Positions 9,271 through 18,750 of a DNA stretch of 64,000 nucleotides are shown here, in pieces. Every line of letters starts with the position of its first letter. Position 1 is the first letter of the stretch. This DNA comes from Glaciimonas soli. GTDB taxonomy: Bacteria > Pseudomonadota > Gammaproteobacteria > Burkholderiales > Burkholderiaceae_D. The position numbers and the translations under genes are program-made. Under the pieces are notes generated by a model. That model searched no databases. It was not told the DNA's origin and worked only from the letters and a program-made list of their open reading frames with translations. Where the stretch lies: NCBI RefSeq assembly GCF_009497155.1, contig NZ_WINI01000007.1:565137-629136 (forward strand). The letters run 5' to 3'.

Positions 9271-10464
9271 ATGAACAACTCCATATCCCCCACATTGCTG
9301 CGACCGTCCGCCGACGTCTTGACAATGATTGAAAGTCTGATTGCGTTCCCAACGGTATCGCGCGATTCCAACCTTGGCCTGATCGAATGGATACGCGATT
9401 ATCTGGCCGGTCTCGGCGTCAGTTCGCGCCTGACCTACGATGTCAGCGGCAAGAAAGCCAATCTGTTCGCCACTCTGGGCGAGGGCAGCAAACCGGGCCT
9501 GATTATCTCCGGACATACCGATGTGGTCCCGGTTGATGGCCAAGCCTGGGACACAGATCCGTTCAAGGCAACCATCAAAGATGGTTTGCTATATGGTCGC
9601 GGCTCCTGCGACATGAAAAGTTATATCGCTACCGCACTCGCGCTGGCACCTAAATTTCTGGCTGCGAAGATGGATGCTCCACTGCATTTCGCTTTTTCGT
9701 ACGACGAGGAAGTCGGTTGCATCGGCGTGCAGGGCCTGATCGCTGATTTGCAGGAATTGAACCTGAAGGCTGCCGGCTGCATCGTGGGCGAGCCGACTTC
9801 TATGCAACCGATCATTGCACACAAAGGAACACATCGTTTCCGTTGTTGTATCACCGGGCGCGAAGCGCATTCCAGCTACACCACGTTGGGCGTGAATGCG
9901 GTTGAATATGCAGCGCGCATCATCGTCTACATCCGCCAGATGGCTGATCGTTTTGCGCAACTGGAAACGCGTGACTACGGTTTCACCGTGCCGTATACGA
10001 CAATGCAAACCGGTTTGATACGTGGCGGTCTGGCCGCCAACATCGTCCCGAAGGAGTGCGAATTCGAATTCGAGGCGCGCACCATGCCTGGCGTCGAAGC
10101 CGATCACTTCTATCAGGAAGTCCAGAATTTTGCTGCGCAACTGCTGCCGGAAATGCAGCGGGTGGAGCCGAATGCGAAGATTGCCTTCGAATGGCTGGCA
10201 AGTGCGCCCGGACTGAGCACCAAAGAGCATGACGCGATTGCGCAACTTGCCATTTCGTTATCGCGCAGCACAAGCACTGGCGCAGTATCCTACGGAACAG
10301 AGGCGGGGCTGTTCCAGCGCGCCGGTATCCCGACCGTGGTTTGCGGCCCGGGTAGCATCGAGCAGGCACATCGGCCGAACGAATTCGTCGCGCTGGAACA
10401 ATTGGTGCAATGTGAAGCGTTTCTGCTGCGCCTGCTTGACCCTATGCCGTCTTTCTCGAAATAA
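9271..10464 (+). CDS. argE: Acetylornithine deacetylase (M20 family)
   Basis: 397 residues from the ATG at 9271, which has AAGGA eight bases upstream; a TTG at 9244 gives a longer but unsupported version. Metal-site motifs of M20 peptidases are in order: SGHTDVVPVDGQAWDTDPF, GRGSCDMKSY, the catalytic glutamates in YDEEVGCIG, then GEPTSMQPIIAHKG. The dimerisation domain and the final histidine region (SIEQAHRPNEFV) are present. ArgE hydrolyses N2-acetylornithine to ornithine plus acetate. It may instead deacylate a related N-acyl amino acid, since no other arg gene is nearby. A rho-independent terminator follows at once, so it is probably monocistronic. Confidence 0.85.
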   Translation: MNNSISPTLLRPSADVLTMIESLIAFPTVSRDSNLGLIEWIRDYLAGLGVSSRLTYDVSGKKANLFATLGEGSKPGLIISGHTDVVPVDGQAWDTDPFKATIKDGLLYGRGSCDMKSYIATALALAPKFLAAKMDAPLHFAFSYDEEVGCIGVQGLIADLQELNLKAAGCIVGEPTSMQPIIAHKGTHRFRCCITGREAHSSYTTLGVNAVEYAARIIVYIRQMADRFAQLETRDYGFTVPYTTMQTGLIRGGLAANIVPKECEFEFEARTMPGVEADHFYQEVQNFAAQLLPEMQRVEPNAKIAFEWLASAPGLSTKEHDAIAQLAISLSRSTSTGAVSYGTEAGLFQRAGIPTVVCGPGSIEQAHRPNEFVALEQLVQCEAFLLRLLDPMPSFSK

Positions 10465-10469
10465 GGAAT

Positions 10470-10506
10470 ATCCCGGACGTATGCATCATGTCTGGGATTT
10501 TTTTTT
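10470..10506 (+). terminator. Rho-independent terminator after argE
   Basis: Stem ATCCCGGAC paired with GTCTGGGAT (one G:T), an 11-base loop and a run of eight to nine T. It starts 5 bases after the argE stop. Confidence 0.9.
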
Positions 10507-10739
10507 GTATTTTGCCTATTTTGGGGTGTTTTTTTGTTGTGCACTAACCGTAAGAAAGTAGATGGCAATAGTCGTAAAGGTAGTAAAGGCAATACAAAAC
10601 CATACGAAATCGAGTCAAATGTGGCACATGAAGATGCAGCGAAAGGCGCGATCTGGCGCAGATACTTCCACTGCAGTTCGACGTTTGTTGCGACGCCCGG
10701 TTATCGCATTGGTCAGATAATATAAAAGGAGACTTAACC

Positions 10740-12041
10740 ATGAGCAGCACAGCAATCGGCAGCACGCCAACCGGCATTACCCCGACACCGTTCAAACAGC
10801 ATCCGCAAACCTGGCGTGCGGTTATTTCATCCTCCATTGGCAATGCGCTGGAATGGTTCGATGTACTGATCTACAGTGCCATGGCGGTCACTATCGCCAA
10901 GTTGTTTTTTCCGACCGAGAATCAAACCGTTTCCTTGTTGATTACCTTTGCCACCTTCGGTGTCTCGTTTTTCATGCGCCCGTTAGGCGCAGTCGTCATC
11001 GGCGCCTATTCCGATCGGGTCGGTCGCAAGTCTGCGCTGACGCTGTCGATATTGCTGATGATGATCGGCACGTTGATGATCGCGATCATGCCGACCTATA
11101 CACAAATCGGCCTGTGGGCACCAGCCGGCATCGTTATAGCTCGCTTGCTGCAAGGCTTTTCGGCCGGTGGCGAATTCGGCAGCTCGACCGCATTCCTGGT
11201 TGAGCATGCTCCGCATCGGCGAGGTTTCTTTTCCAGCTGGCAGGTCGCCAGTCAGGGACTCAGCATCGTGCTGGCGGCGCTGTTTGGCGCGATCCTGTCG
11301 TCGCAACTATCCACCGAGCAGCTGGAATCGTGGGGCTGGCGCCTGCCGTTCATCTTCGGTCTGCTGATTGGACCTGCGGGCTACTACATCCGCCAAAGCC
11401 TGGAAGAATCGCCTGAGTTCGCCCAGGCCGACGCTACCGGCACACCATTGCGCGACATCATGACCAGCCAGAAAATGCGTTTGCTGATCGGATCCGGCAG
11501 CGTCGTCATGGCAACCGTATCGGTGTACCTGGTGGTCTACATGCCAACCTATGCAGTCAAACAACTGGGCATGACATCGACCGCTTCATTCAGTGCCACC
11601 ATCCTGGCTGGCGTCATTATGCTGCTGTTCTCACCAGTGGTCGGTCAGTTGTCCGACAAATACGGCCGCATACCGTTCATGCTAAGCAGCAGCGTTTTGT
11701 TCGTCTTGCTGAGTTACCCGCTGTTCTCGTGGCTTTCACTCAACCCAAGCTTCGTTAACCTGTTGCTGGTACAAGGCGTCATCGGCCTTTTGATGACCAT
11801 GTATTTCGCGTCTATGCCAGCACTGCTGTCGGATATATTCCCGGTTCAAACCCGCGGCACCGGCATGTCTTTGAGCTACAACATTGCCGTGATGATTTTC
11901 GGTGGCTTTGCCGGCATGACGATTACCTGGCTGATCGCCGTTACCGACAATAAGCTCGCGGTGACCTTCTATGTAATCGGCGGTGCCATGTTGAGCGTGA
12001 TCGCCACGCTGGCGGCACGTTATAAACTGCGCTTGCGTTGA
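10740..12041 (+). CDS. MFS transporter, metabolite:H+ symporter (MHS) type
   Basis: 433 residues with 12 predicted membrane helices. The opening WRAVISSSIGNALEWFDVLIYSAMAV is typical of the MHS group (ProP, KgtP, ShiA and citrate symporters), and the MFS loop 2-3 motif GAYSDRVGRKSALTLSI is present, as is RLLQGFSAGGEFGSSTAFL. A perfect AAAAGGAG site precedes the ATG at 10740. The substrate is probably a small organic acid, osmolyte or zwitterion; the sequence does not fix it. Nearness to argE could suggest an acyl-amino acid, but a terminator separates them. The 233 bp upstream contain nothing I recognise. Confidence 0.88.
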   Translation: MSSTAIGSTPTGITPTPFKQHPQTWRAVISSSIGNALEWFDVLIYSAMAVTIAKLFFPTENQTVSLLITFATFGVSFFMRPLGAVVIGAYSDRVGRKSALTLSILLMMIGTLMIAIMPTYTQIGLWAPAGIVIARLLQGFSAGGEFGSSTAFLVEHAPHRRGFFSSWQVASQGLSIVLAALFGAILSSQLSTEQLESWGWRLPFIFGLLIGPAGYYIRQSLEESPEFAQADATGTPLRDIMTSQKMRLLIGSGSVVMATVSVYLVVYMPTYAVKQLGMTSTASFSATILAGVIMLLFSPVVGQLSDKYGRIPFMLSSSVLFVLLSYPLFSWLSLNPSFVNLLLVQGVIGLLMTMYFASMPALLSDIFPVQTRGTGMSLSYNIAVMIFGGFAGMTITWLIAVTDNKLAVTFYVIGGAMLSVIATLAARYKLRLR

Positions 12042-12124
12042 TCGATGAGCGTTGACGTAATCGTCACGATATTCAACGCCTCATTTTGTGGATACAACTG
12101 GCTCTACGAATGAAATACATACAA

Positions 12125-12156
12125 AAACACCCAGTGCATGTTGCCACTGGGTGTTT
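12125..12156. terminator. Bidirectional rho-independent terminator
   Basis: AAACACCCAGTG pairs with CACTGGGTGTTT with an 8-base loop, with A and T runs outside. It serves the MFS gene from the left and the autotransporter gene from the right. Confidence 0.9.
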
Positions 12157-12177
12157 GAAAAAATTATTCAATTTTTA

Positions 12178-15036
12178 TTACTGGATACTCATCCGTAAGC
12201 CGGCTGCAACAACGTTGTTCTTTACGCCGCCTTTGTCGAACTGCGCGTCGTAATTAACATACCAGTTCCAAGTCGAATTGACCGTGGTTGTAAGACCAAC
12301 ACCGATCCAACCGCTTGTTTTGTCCAGACCAATACCCTGTACGGAGAAACGCGCATCCGGAGCACCATTAAACGAAGCATTGAAGTCTAAGCTGCCGTTT
12401 GTGAATGTTTGTTGAACTGAAGTATAGCCTTGCAAATAACTTTGTCCAGCCGACCACTGGAAACCAGAACTGCCGCGAACGCCAGCGATACCTGCTGTTT
12501 GATGGTAAGTCTGACTATTGGCTGTCAGGCCAAATGCGCTACCGGATTCTGTGAATCCATCACGGTTCAGATGATCGTAGGAAATAGCGGCAAACGGCGT
12601 AACAGAAGTATTTGGCGCCACTGCGAACTTGTAGCCCGATTCCATGTATCCAGACAGAACTGTATCGTCATGCTTGGCATGAAGGCCTTGAGCGTCGCCG
12701 TTGATGATTGCTGTGCGAGATACTTTGCTATCGACCGATGCGCCACCTACACGCCCTGCCAGATACCCGCCCTGTTCATTTAATGCGTAGCGACCATACA
12801 GGGAGACGCCGACGTTTTGGCTTTTCGCTTCACCACCGAAACGATCAAAGGTTGCCTTACTGTCCGAATACGCAATTGCCGCACCCACGATAGTTTTATC
12901 GTTCAAATGGGTATCCGCGCCGAACTGACCGCCCCATTGTGATGTACTGCCGGTTGAATAGCCCGATTGCGATAATTTTCCAGAAGCGCCAAGCGCAGTT
13001 ACCCACAGTCCGGTTTTTTCTCGGACAAATTGGCTGTTACCAAATTCGGCCATGCGATTGGATAGATCACGATTCACTGCGTCGGATTGCTGGAACGTCA
13101 GTGCTTGTGATGAAGCGTAGATTTGTCCCGACAAACTATCAAGTGTGACGCCAACGGACTCCAGATTCGCACTGTGCTGTAACGCTATTGCGCTGTTAAG
13201 AAATGCTGCGCTTGTCGTTGCGCCTGCCTTGCCGCTAGCGACCATATTGTCAGCGACTTTCAATGCTTGCTCAACATTCGCTGCACTATTGCGGCGTGTG
13301 GCATCAGCACCAAATGCTTTTGCCGCAACGATCGTCACATCGTTACGCTGCAAAGAGAGATCAACGTCATTTGCACCATAGGTGACCGTCCCTGAAAGCA
13401 TAGGCGCATAAATTGGATTGGCATTAAATGTGCCATTCACGCCAGCGCCAGCCGTTAAAATGATGCTCGATTTAGGTTGCAGTGTCACATAATCAGTTAT
13501 ATCAGTAACGACCAATTGCGAATTGCCAAGGTGTGCTGTGCCGCCAACAGTTAGCCTGGAAACGGCATCATTAGAAAACACAGAGAATTGTGAAGCGGTG
13601 TAATCCCCCCTGATAGTCAAACCTTTACCGGTGTTTGTTAAAGTACCGTTATTGGCAACGCTGCCGCCGATATGGCCACCGTCGCCGGCCAGATTTCCCT
13701 GCAGGTCGATTTGCACGCCCGAGGTAACCGAACCGGTAATGATGAGAGTACCATCTGCAATTTCACTTAGACCAGCGAAAGTATTTTTTCCTGATAGCTT
13801 CAATGATCCTGTTCCGGATTTGAGTAAGCCGGCATCACCAGCAATGTCATTACTAAATTCCGAGTTGATGTCGTTAAAAATAGCGTTGAAATTGCTGCTT
13901 CCCAGGGTGAGGCGCTTATCAAATAATGCCGGCCCTTTTGCCGCTTTACTGGCGTCCAGAAGACCCCAGCCATAGGTAGCGGTATCGTGCATATCGGTAG
14001 CGGTCGACAGAATTGTTTGGCGTATCAAGTCGGTATTCATCCAAGGATAGACTTGCTGAACGAGAGCAGCTGCTCCTGTGACTGCAGGGGTAGCGAACGA
14101 AGTCCCATACACACGCTGGCCTGTCGATGGTGAAACAAAATCACCTGGCGCCGCCAGGCACCAGTTTGCCGCAACCCCGCAACTATTTGCGTAGCTCGAT
14201 TTTTCTCCGGCTACGGTGTCGATAGTGCTAAATCCGTCCTTACCGCCGACAGCATTGACAGCTGTCACTGCAATCCATCCGACTTCTAAGTCTGAATACA
14301 GATGGGGCATGGCAGCAGACAGTGCTGGTTGTTTATCGCCGTCATTACCCGTCGCCCAGATAAAGAGGCCCTGTTGTGCAACAAAGGGGGTGTACATGGT
14401 GTAAAGCGAGCTTGCTAACGAAGGCGGAGAGCCAAGAGTACCGACAACGCTCGATTGATTAACGATTTTTACCCCTTTTGCAAACAGGTCTGTATAAATT
14501 TGTGCGTAAAGAGTTACGCCGTTATTGTTGCTTCCTGACGCGGCAGCCTGAACGAACACACCAGGAGCAATGCCGGTTGAATCGCCCGCTAACATTTCTG
14601 TTACCTGCGTTCCATGCGAATTGCCATTGGCACCGCCCGGGCTATAGACGGTTTTAGTAACGCGACCGCCGAATTGCGGGTTGCTCAGATCAAAATCCGT
14701 ATCGACTACGCCAATGGTGACGTTATCTCCGGTAATGCCAGCGGCATGCGCAGCCGTTACATTACTTGGATCAAGACTGTTCAGTAGTGGTGGTTTTGCC
14801 CCGGGTGATGTTGGTGGCAGCACAGGTGTTTGAGGAGCTGTACCTGAGTCGCCAGGAGGTACAATCGTTGGCGGCGGCGGAGTTATCGGTGTGTTGGTTA
14901 AAGTATTTCCTCCCGAACCCGTATTGTGCGAACCACCGTCACTACCACCTCCCCCGCCAGCGCATCCGGTTACCAATACTGACACCGCTAAAGCGAATGC
15001 CGTTCGTGAAAAGTGGTTTGTATTCTCTTTATTCAT
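12178..15036 (-). CDS. Lipoprotein autotransporter serine protease (subtilisin S8 family)
   Basis: 952 residues from the ATG at 15036, chosen because AAGGA lies six bases upstream; an ATG two codons earlier directly abuts that site. A signal peptide ends in the lipobox LVTGC (Cys25), followed by a Gly/Ser/Thr/Pro linker. The S8 catalytic triad is visible: Asp112 in GVVDTDFDL, His141 in NSHGTQVTEM and Ser313 in YGTSFATPAVTGAA, with the oxyanion Asn in WATGNDGD. A passenger-associated repeat (GTGSLKLSGKNTFAGLSEI) precedes a ~280-residue C-terminal beta-barrel ending in GLRMSIQ. NalP and SphB1 are known lipidated relatives that mature other surface proteins. The substrate here is unknown. The gene is flanked by a shared terminator on its 3' side. 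Confidence 0.92.
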   Translation of the reverse strand: MNKENTNHFSRTAFALAVSVLVTGCAGGGGGSDGGSHNTGSGGNTLTNTPITPPPPTIVPPGDSGTAPQTPVLPPTSPGAKPPLLNSLDPSNVTAAHAAGITGDNVTIGVVDTDFDLSNPQFGGRVTKTVYSPGGANGNSHGTQVTEMLAGDSTGIAPGVFVQAAASGSNNNGVTLYAQIYTDLFAKGVKIVNQSSVVGTLGSPPSLASSLYTMYTPFVAQQGLFIWATGNDGDKQPALSAAMPHLYSDLEVGWIAVTAVNAVGGKDGFSTIDTVAGEKSSYANSCGVAANWCLAAPGDFVSPSTGQRVYGTSFATPAVTGAAALVQQVYPWMNTDLIRQTILSTATDMHDTATYGWGLLDASKAAKGPALFDKRLTLGSSNFNAIFNDINSEFSNDIAGDAGLLKSGTGSLKLSGKNTFAGLSEIADGTLIITGSVTSGVQIDLQGNLAGDGGHIGGSVANNGTLTNTGKGLTIRGDYTASQFSVFSNDAVSRLTVGGTAHLGNSQLVVTDITDYVTLQPKSSIILTAGAGVNGTFNANPIYAPMLSGTVTYGANDVDLSLQRNDVTIVAAKAFGADATRRNSAANVEQALKVADNMVASGKAGATTSAAFLNSAIALQHSANLESVGVTLDSLSGQIYASSQALTFQQSDAVNRDLSNRMAEFGNSQFVREKTGLWVTALGASGKLSQSGYSTGSTSQWGGQFGADTHLNDKTIVGAAIAYSDSKATFDRFGGEAKSQNVGVSLYGRYALNEQGGYLAGRVGGASVDSKVSRTAIINGDAQGLHAKHDDTVLSGYMESGYKFAVAPNTSVTPFAAISYDHLNRDGFTESGSAFGLTANSQTYHQTAGIAGVRGSSGFQWSAGQSYLQGYTSVQQTFTNGSLDFNASFNGAPDARFSVQGIGLDKTSGWIGVGLTTTVNSTWNWYVNYDAQFDKGGVKNNVVAAGLRMSIQ

Positions 15037-15214
15037 TTGCATTCCTTGCAGGTTACTGTCGAGTTTTAGTCCGTGCTTGTATTCATCTACTGTACGAAGG
15101 CATGTCAGTGCGCAAAATATGGAGGTAATGACAACATCTCAGAACGCACAAAATGAATGCCTTGCGTCACGCCATAGATAACGGGAAAAATCGGAGAAAT
15201 TGAAGGAGTAGCAG

Positions 15215-15340
15215 CTGTTAAATTTCGATGAGATCAATAAAAAATGCGCGATGGAGATCGCTGATATTTTGAAAGGTCAGAATGTCGACGTCGCTGAATT
15301 CAGTAGACTTTTAATTATGCAGATACGAGAAAGAGGATGA
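15215..15340 (+). CDS. Possible short orphan peptide
   Basis: 41-codon frame with AAGGAG placed seven bases before a CTG, reading LNFDEINKKCAMEIADILKGQ and ending IMQIRERG. The helix-like composition is more protein-like than chance, but the start is non-standard. I recognise no family, and it may be part of the adjacent mobile-element debris. Confidence 0.2.
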   Translation: MLNFDEINKKCAMEIADILKGQNVDVAEFSRLLIMQIRERG

Positions 15341-15448
15341 GTGGTGCAGAACAACCGATTCGCCGCAGAACTTGACGCTGAGGAAATCAAACAGATAACG
15401 GATCGCGATGAACGAACGTATCAAACGAAAAATCTATCGGAAACGTGA
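15341..15448 (+). pseudogene. Relic of an IS3-family transposase OrfA
   Basis: A 35-codon frame reading RFAAELDAEEIKQITDRDER. Its core matches the IS3 OrfA helix-turn-helix opening (...EAIKQITERGHGV...) and aligns at base level with the better preserved relic at 43.35 kb (shared AATCAAAC-GATAAC-GA-CGCG). Everything downstream is eroded, and no terminal repeats are recognisable. Confidence 0.45.
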
Positions 15449-15683
15449 CTTATTGTTCTGGAGGTAGATGAACTTGCAACCCACGTCGTGCCGGACCGCC
15501 AGCTGGCTGACAGAAGTGCTCTGTCAGTGCAAGGACGGCTTGACCACAGACTGTTTAGAAGTCATACAGTCGCCGTCATCAAATTGAGGGGCGACGCTGG
15601 CGCTCCGAAGGCAGAAAATTTAAACGTGACTATTTCCCTGGTTTGAATGACGCACGAGCCAGAGTCAATCAGATCAGAGAGTT

Positions 15684-17171
15684 TTACGTGATGCTGATCC
15701 AGATGGTTTTTAGCTCCGTATATTTATCGAAGGCATGCAAAGATTTATCGCGCCCGTTACCCGATTGCTTGTAACCGCCAAACGGCACCGTTATGTCATC
15801 GTCGTTGTACTGGTTGACGTGCACCGTTCCGACCCGCAGGGTTCTCGCGGTCTGGTGCGCCTTGCGGATATCCGAGGTCCAGACTGCGGCCTGCAAGCCG
15901 AATGCGCTCGCATTCGCTTGGCGAATCGCCTCGTTCAAATCGGTGAAGCCAAACACCGACAACACAGGTCCGAAAATTTCTTCGCGAGCAATTTTCATCG
16001 TGCTGTTGACGTTATTGAACAAGGTCGGCTCAATGTAATAACCGCCGGTCTCGGTACGCACCCGCTGTCCACCTGCCAGCAGTTGTGCGCCTTCCGTTTT
16101 CCCTGATGTGATAAAGCCCAGCACCGAGTCCATCTGGATATGGTCGACGATGGCACCCATCTCGGTAGCTTCGTTCAGTGGATCGCCTGGTTGGAAATTC
16201 GGCACTAGCGCCAGCGCTTTGGCGATAAATTGCTCCCTGATCGACTCCTCCACGAACAAGCGTGACGGTGCGTTGCAGCTCTCGCCCTGATTGAAGTAGA
16301 TCGAACCCACCGCCGCGTGCACGGCGGCATCCAGGTCTGGGCAATCCGCACATACGATATTGGGCGACTTGCCACCGAGCTCGGTCCAGACCCGTTTCAG
16401 ATTGGATTGTCCGGCGTATTGCATGATCTGTTTGCCAATCCGGGTGGAGCCGGTAAAGCCGATGCAATCGACATCCATGTGCAAGGCCAGCGCGCTGCCA
16501 GCCTCATGGCCATAACCCGGCACCACGTTGAATACACCTGGTGGAATACCCGCTTCCAGCGCGATTTCAGCCATCCGCAATGCCGACAACGGCGACTTTT
16601 CCGATGGCTTCAGCACCACGCTGTTGCCAACCGCCAGTGCCGGTGCGATTTTCCAGGATGCCATCAGCATCGGGTAATTCCACGGCACGATTGCGGCAAC
16701 CACACCGACCGGCTCGCGCGTGATCAACGCCAGAGCGGTGTCGGGTGTCGGTGCTATCTCGTCATAAATCTTGTCGATTGCTTCGCCGTACCAGCGGATG
16801 CAGTTGGCCGCCGAAGGCACGTCCACGCTACGGCTGTATTTGATCGGCTTGCCCATATCAAGCGTTTCCAGCAAGGCCAGCTCATCCTTGTGTTGCAGCA
16901 GCAAATCGGCAAATTTGATCATGATGCGTTTGCGCACCGCCGGCGCCAGACCGGCCCAGCGTCGATCTTCGAAGGCCATCCGCGCTGCAGTCACCGCCGT
17001 GTCGATATCGATCGCATCGCAGCGGGCGACATCGACCAGCTTGCGACCATCGACGGGTGAAATACAGTCGAAGGTTGCTCCGGACTGGGCCGCAACTCGC
17101 TGACCGTTAATGAAAGCACGTCCGTCAAACTTCAATTCCGCAGCGCGGTCATGCCAACTTGTGTTCGTCAT
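15684..17171 (-). CDS. puuC: Gamma-glutamyl-gamma-aminobutyraldehyde dehydrogenase-like aldehyde dehydrogenase
   Basis: 495-residue NAD(P)-dependent aldehyde dehydrogenase. Landmarks are the N-terminal FINGQRV, the coenzyme-fold region VPWNYPMLMASWKIAPALA, VLKPSEKSPL, GFTGSTRIGK, general-base Glu264 in TELGGKSPN and catalytic Cys299 in FNQGESCNAPSR, with a PuuC/KauB-like C terminus (VPFGGYKQSGNGRDKSLHAFDKY). It is the third gene of puuA1-spuC-puuC, 19 bp after spuC. It should oxidise gamma-glutamyl-aminobutyraldehyde, or free 4-aminobutyraldehyde made by SpuC, to the acid. The family is certain and the exact aldehyde is inferred from context. Confidence 0.87.
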   Translation of the reverse strand: MTNTSWHDRAAELKFDGRAFINGQRVAAQSGATFDCISPVDGRKLVDVARCDAIDIDTAVTAARMAFEDRRWAGLAPAVRKRIMIKFADLLLQHKDELALLETLDMGKPIKYSRSVDVPSAANCIRWYGEAIDKIYDEIAPTPDTALALITREPVGVVAAIVPWNYPMLMASWKIAPALAVGNSVVLKPSEKSPLSALRMAEIALEAGIPPGVFNVVPGYGHEAGSALALHMDVDCIGFTGSTRIGKQIMQYAGQSNLKRVWTELGGKSPNIVCADCPDLDAAVHAAVGSIYFNQGESCNAPSRLFVEESIREQFIAKALALVPNFQPGDPLNEATEMGAIVDHIQMDSVLGFITSGKTEGAQLLAGGQRVRTETGGYYIEPTLFNNVNSTMKIAREEIFGPVLSVFGFTDLNEAIRQANASAFGLQAAVWTSDIRKAHQTARTLRVGTVHVNQYNDDDITVPFGGYKQSGNGRDKSLHAFDKYTELKTIWISIT

Positions 17172-17190
17172 TTGAAACTCCTTAAAATGT

Positions 17191-18639
17191 TTACAGCCAA
17201 CCGCGCTGCGTAATATCTGTCAACGTCGCATCGAGGCAGACGCGGATTAAAGCCACCATTTCGTCAATTTCGGCATGCGTCATCACCAGCGGTGGCGCGA
17301 CGATCATCCGGTCGCCGACGGCGCGCATGATCATGCCGTTGCTGAACATATGGCCGCGACAGACCATCCCGACTTCCAGCTTCGCATCAAATGGCACGCA
17401 ATCATGCACATTCGCAGCCTTTTTCTGCACCAGATTTAGACCAGCGACAAAACCGCAGGCTTGCGCAGCGCCGACCAACGGGTGATCGGCCAACGCCTCA
17501 AATTTCTGCTTCAGGTAGGGGCCGATATCATCCCGCACCCGCTCGACCAGCATTTCCTCCTGAATGATGCGGATGTTCTCCAAAGCCGCAGCGCAGGCAA
17601 CCGGATGGCCTGAATAGGTAAAGCCGTGGTTGAATTCCCCGCCTTTTTCAATCAGTACATCGGCCACACGATCGCCGACCAACACGCCACCCAGCGGTAC
17701 ATAACCAGAGGTCACGCCCTTGGCGAACGTCATCAAGTCGGGCTGAATGCCGAAATATTCGGAGCCGAACCAATACCCAAGGCGACCGAAGCCGCAAATG
17801 ACTTCATCAGCAACCAGCAAAATGCCGTATTTGTCGCAGATCCGCTGAATTTCGGGCCAATAAGTGGACGGTGGAATGATGACGCCGCCCGCGCCTTGTA
17901 CTGGTTCGCCAATAAAAGCGGCGACCTTGTCGGCACCGATTTCCAGGATTTTTTGTTCTAGCCAGGAAGCAGCTTCAATACCGAATTCTTCCGGCGTTTT
18001 GCCCTTGCCACCTTCCAGGTAATACGGCTGACCGATATGGACGATGCCTGCAATCATGCCTCCCTGCTCGTGCATGCCGGACATCCCGCCCAGCGAAGCG
18101 CCTGCCATCGTACTGCCGTGGTAGGCGTTGTGGCGACTGATGATGACGTGGCGATCCTGATAGCCTTGCAAGTCCCAGTAGCGACGCACCATGCGGACGA
18201 TGGTGTCGTTGCCCTCGGAGCCGGACCCGGTAAAAAAAACATGGTTGAATTGCGGCGGCGAAATCTCGACTAGTTTGGCCGCCAATTGCACCGCCGGTAC
18301 ATTTGTGGTCTGGAAAAAACTATTATAGAAAGGTAATTGCTGCATCTGTGCATACACCGCATCGGCGATGCTCTTGCGGCCATAGCCGACATTCATGCAC
18401 CACAAGCCCGACATGCCATCGAGCAGACGCTTTCCTTCCGAATCCCAAATGTAAATACCTTCGCCCTTGACCATGACGCGTGAACCGCGGCTGGCCAACG
18501 CCTTGGAATCGGTGAACGGGTGCAGATAATGGGCCGCGTCCAACTCCTGAATCGTTCGCGTATTGACTGGCGCTTGCGCGATGAAGTGATCGGCAACCGG
18601 TGCGTCAATAACCACTGGGGCGAATTTATCTGAATGCAT
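17191..18639 (-). CDS. spuC: Putrescine:pyruvate aminotransferase-like class III aminotransferase
   Basis: 482 residues from the ATG at 18639, which has GAAGG six bases upstream; the longer TTG version adds two residues. Class III features are LDGMSGLWCMNVGYGR, FFTGSGSEGNDTIVRMVRRYW, VADEVICGFGRLGYWFGS and the PLP lysine in TFAKGVTSGYVPLGG. Sequence style and length match SpuC-type polyamine transaminases, which convert putrescine (and cadaverine) with pyruvate to 4-aminobutyraldehyde. It lies between puuA1 and puuC, so the operon encodes two entry routes for putrescine, gamma-glutamylation and direct transamination. The 111-bp gap to puuA1 may hold an internal signal, though none is obvious. 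Confidence 0.87.
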   Translation of the reverse strand: MHSDKFAPVVIDAPVADHFIAQAPVNTRTIQELDAAHYLHPFTDSKALASRGSRVMVKGEGIYIWDSEGKRLLDGMSGLWCMNVGYGRKSIADAVYAQMQQLPFYNSFFQTTNVPAVQLAAKLVEISPPQFNHVFFTGSGSEGNDTIVRMVRRYWDLQGYQDRHVIISRHNAYHGSTMAGASLGGMSGMHEQGGMIAGIVHIGQPYYLEGGKGKTPEEFGIEAASWLEQKILEIGADKVAAFIGEPVQGAGGVIIPPSTYWPEIQRICDKYGILLVADEVICGFGRLGYWFGSEYFGIQPDLMTFAKGVTSGYVPLGGVLVGDRVADVLIEKGGEFNHGFTYSGHPVACAAALENIRIIQEEMLVERVRDDIGPYLKQKFEALADHPLVGAAQACGFVAGLNLVQKKAANVHDCVPFDAKLEVGMVCRGHMFSNGMIMRAVGDRMIVAPPLVMTHAEIDEMVALIRVCLDATLTDITQRGWL

Positions 18640-18750
18640 GATCAACCTTCAACTCGAGTTACTGCACTATAAAAATTGTGAAGCACGAAGACCGACGTCT
18701 CACCTTGGTATTAATGCCCAGCTACACACCGCGTCTCCTTTTAAGGAATA

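Larger units (their letters stand above)
15037..15683. other. Intergenic region with mobile-element debris
   Basis: About 650 bp with no intact gene. It holds the autotransporter promoter, a short orphan reading frame (15215-15340), an IS3 OrfA relic (15341-15448) and a perfect 8-bp stem hairpin CTGACAGA-AGTGC-TCTGTCAG at 15507-15527. It marks the left edge of the accessory block. Confidence 0.5.
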
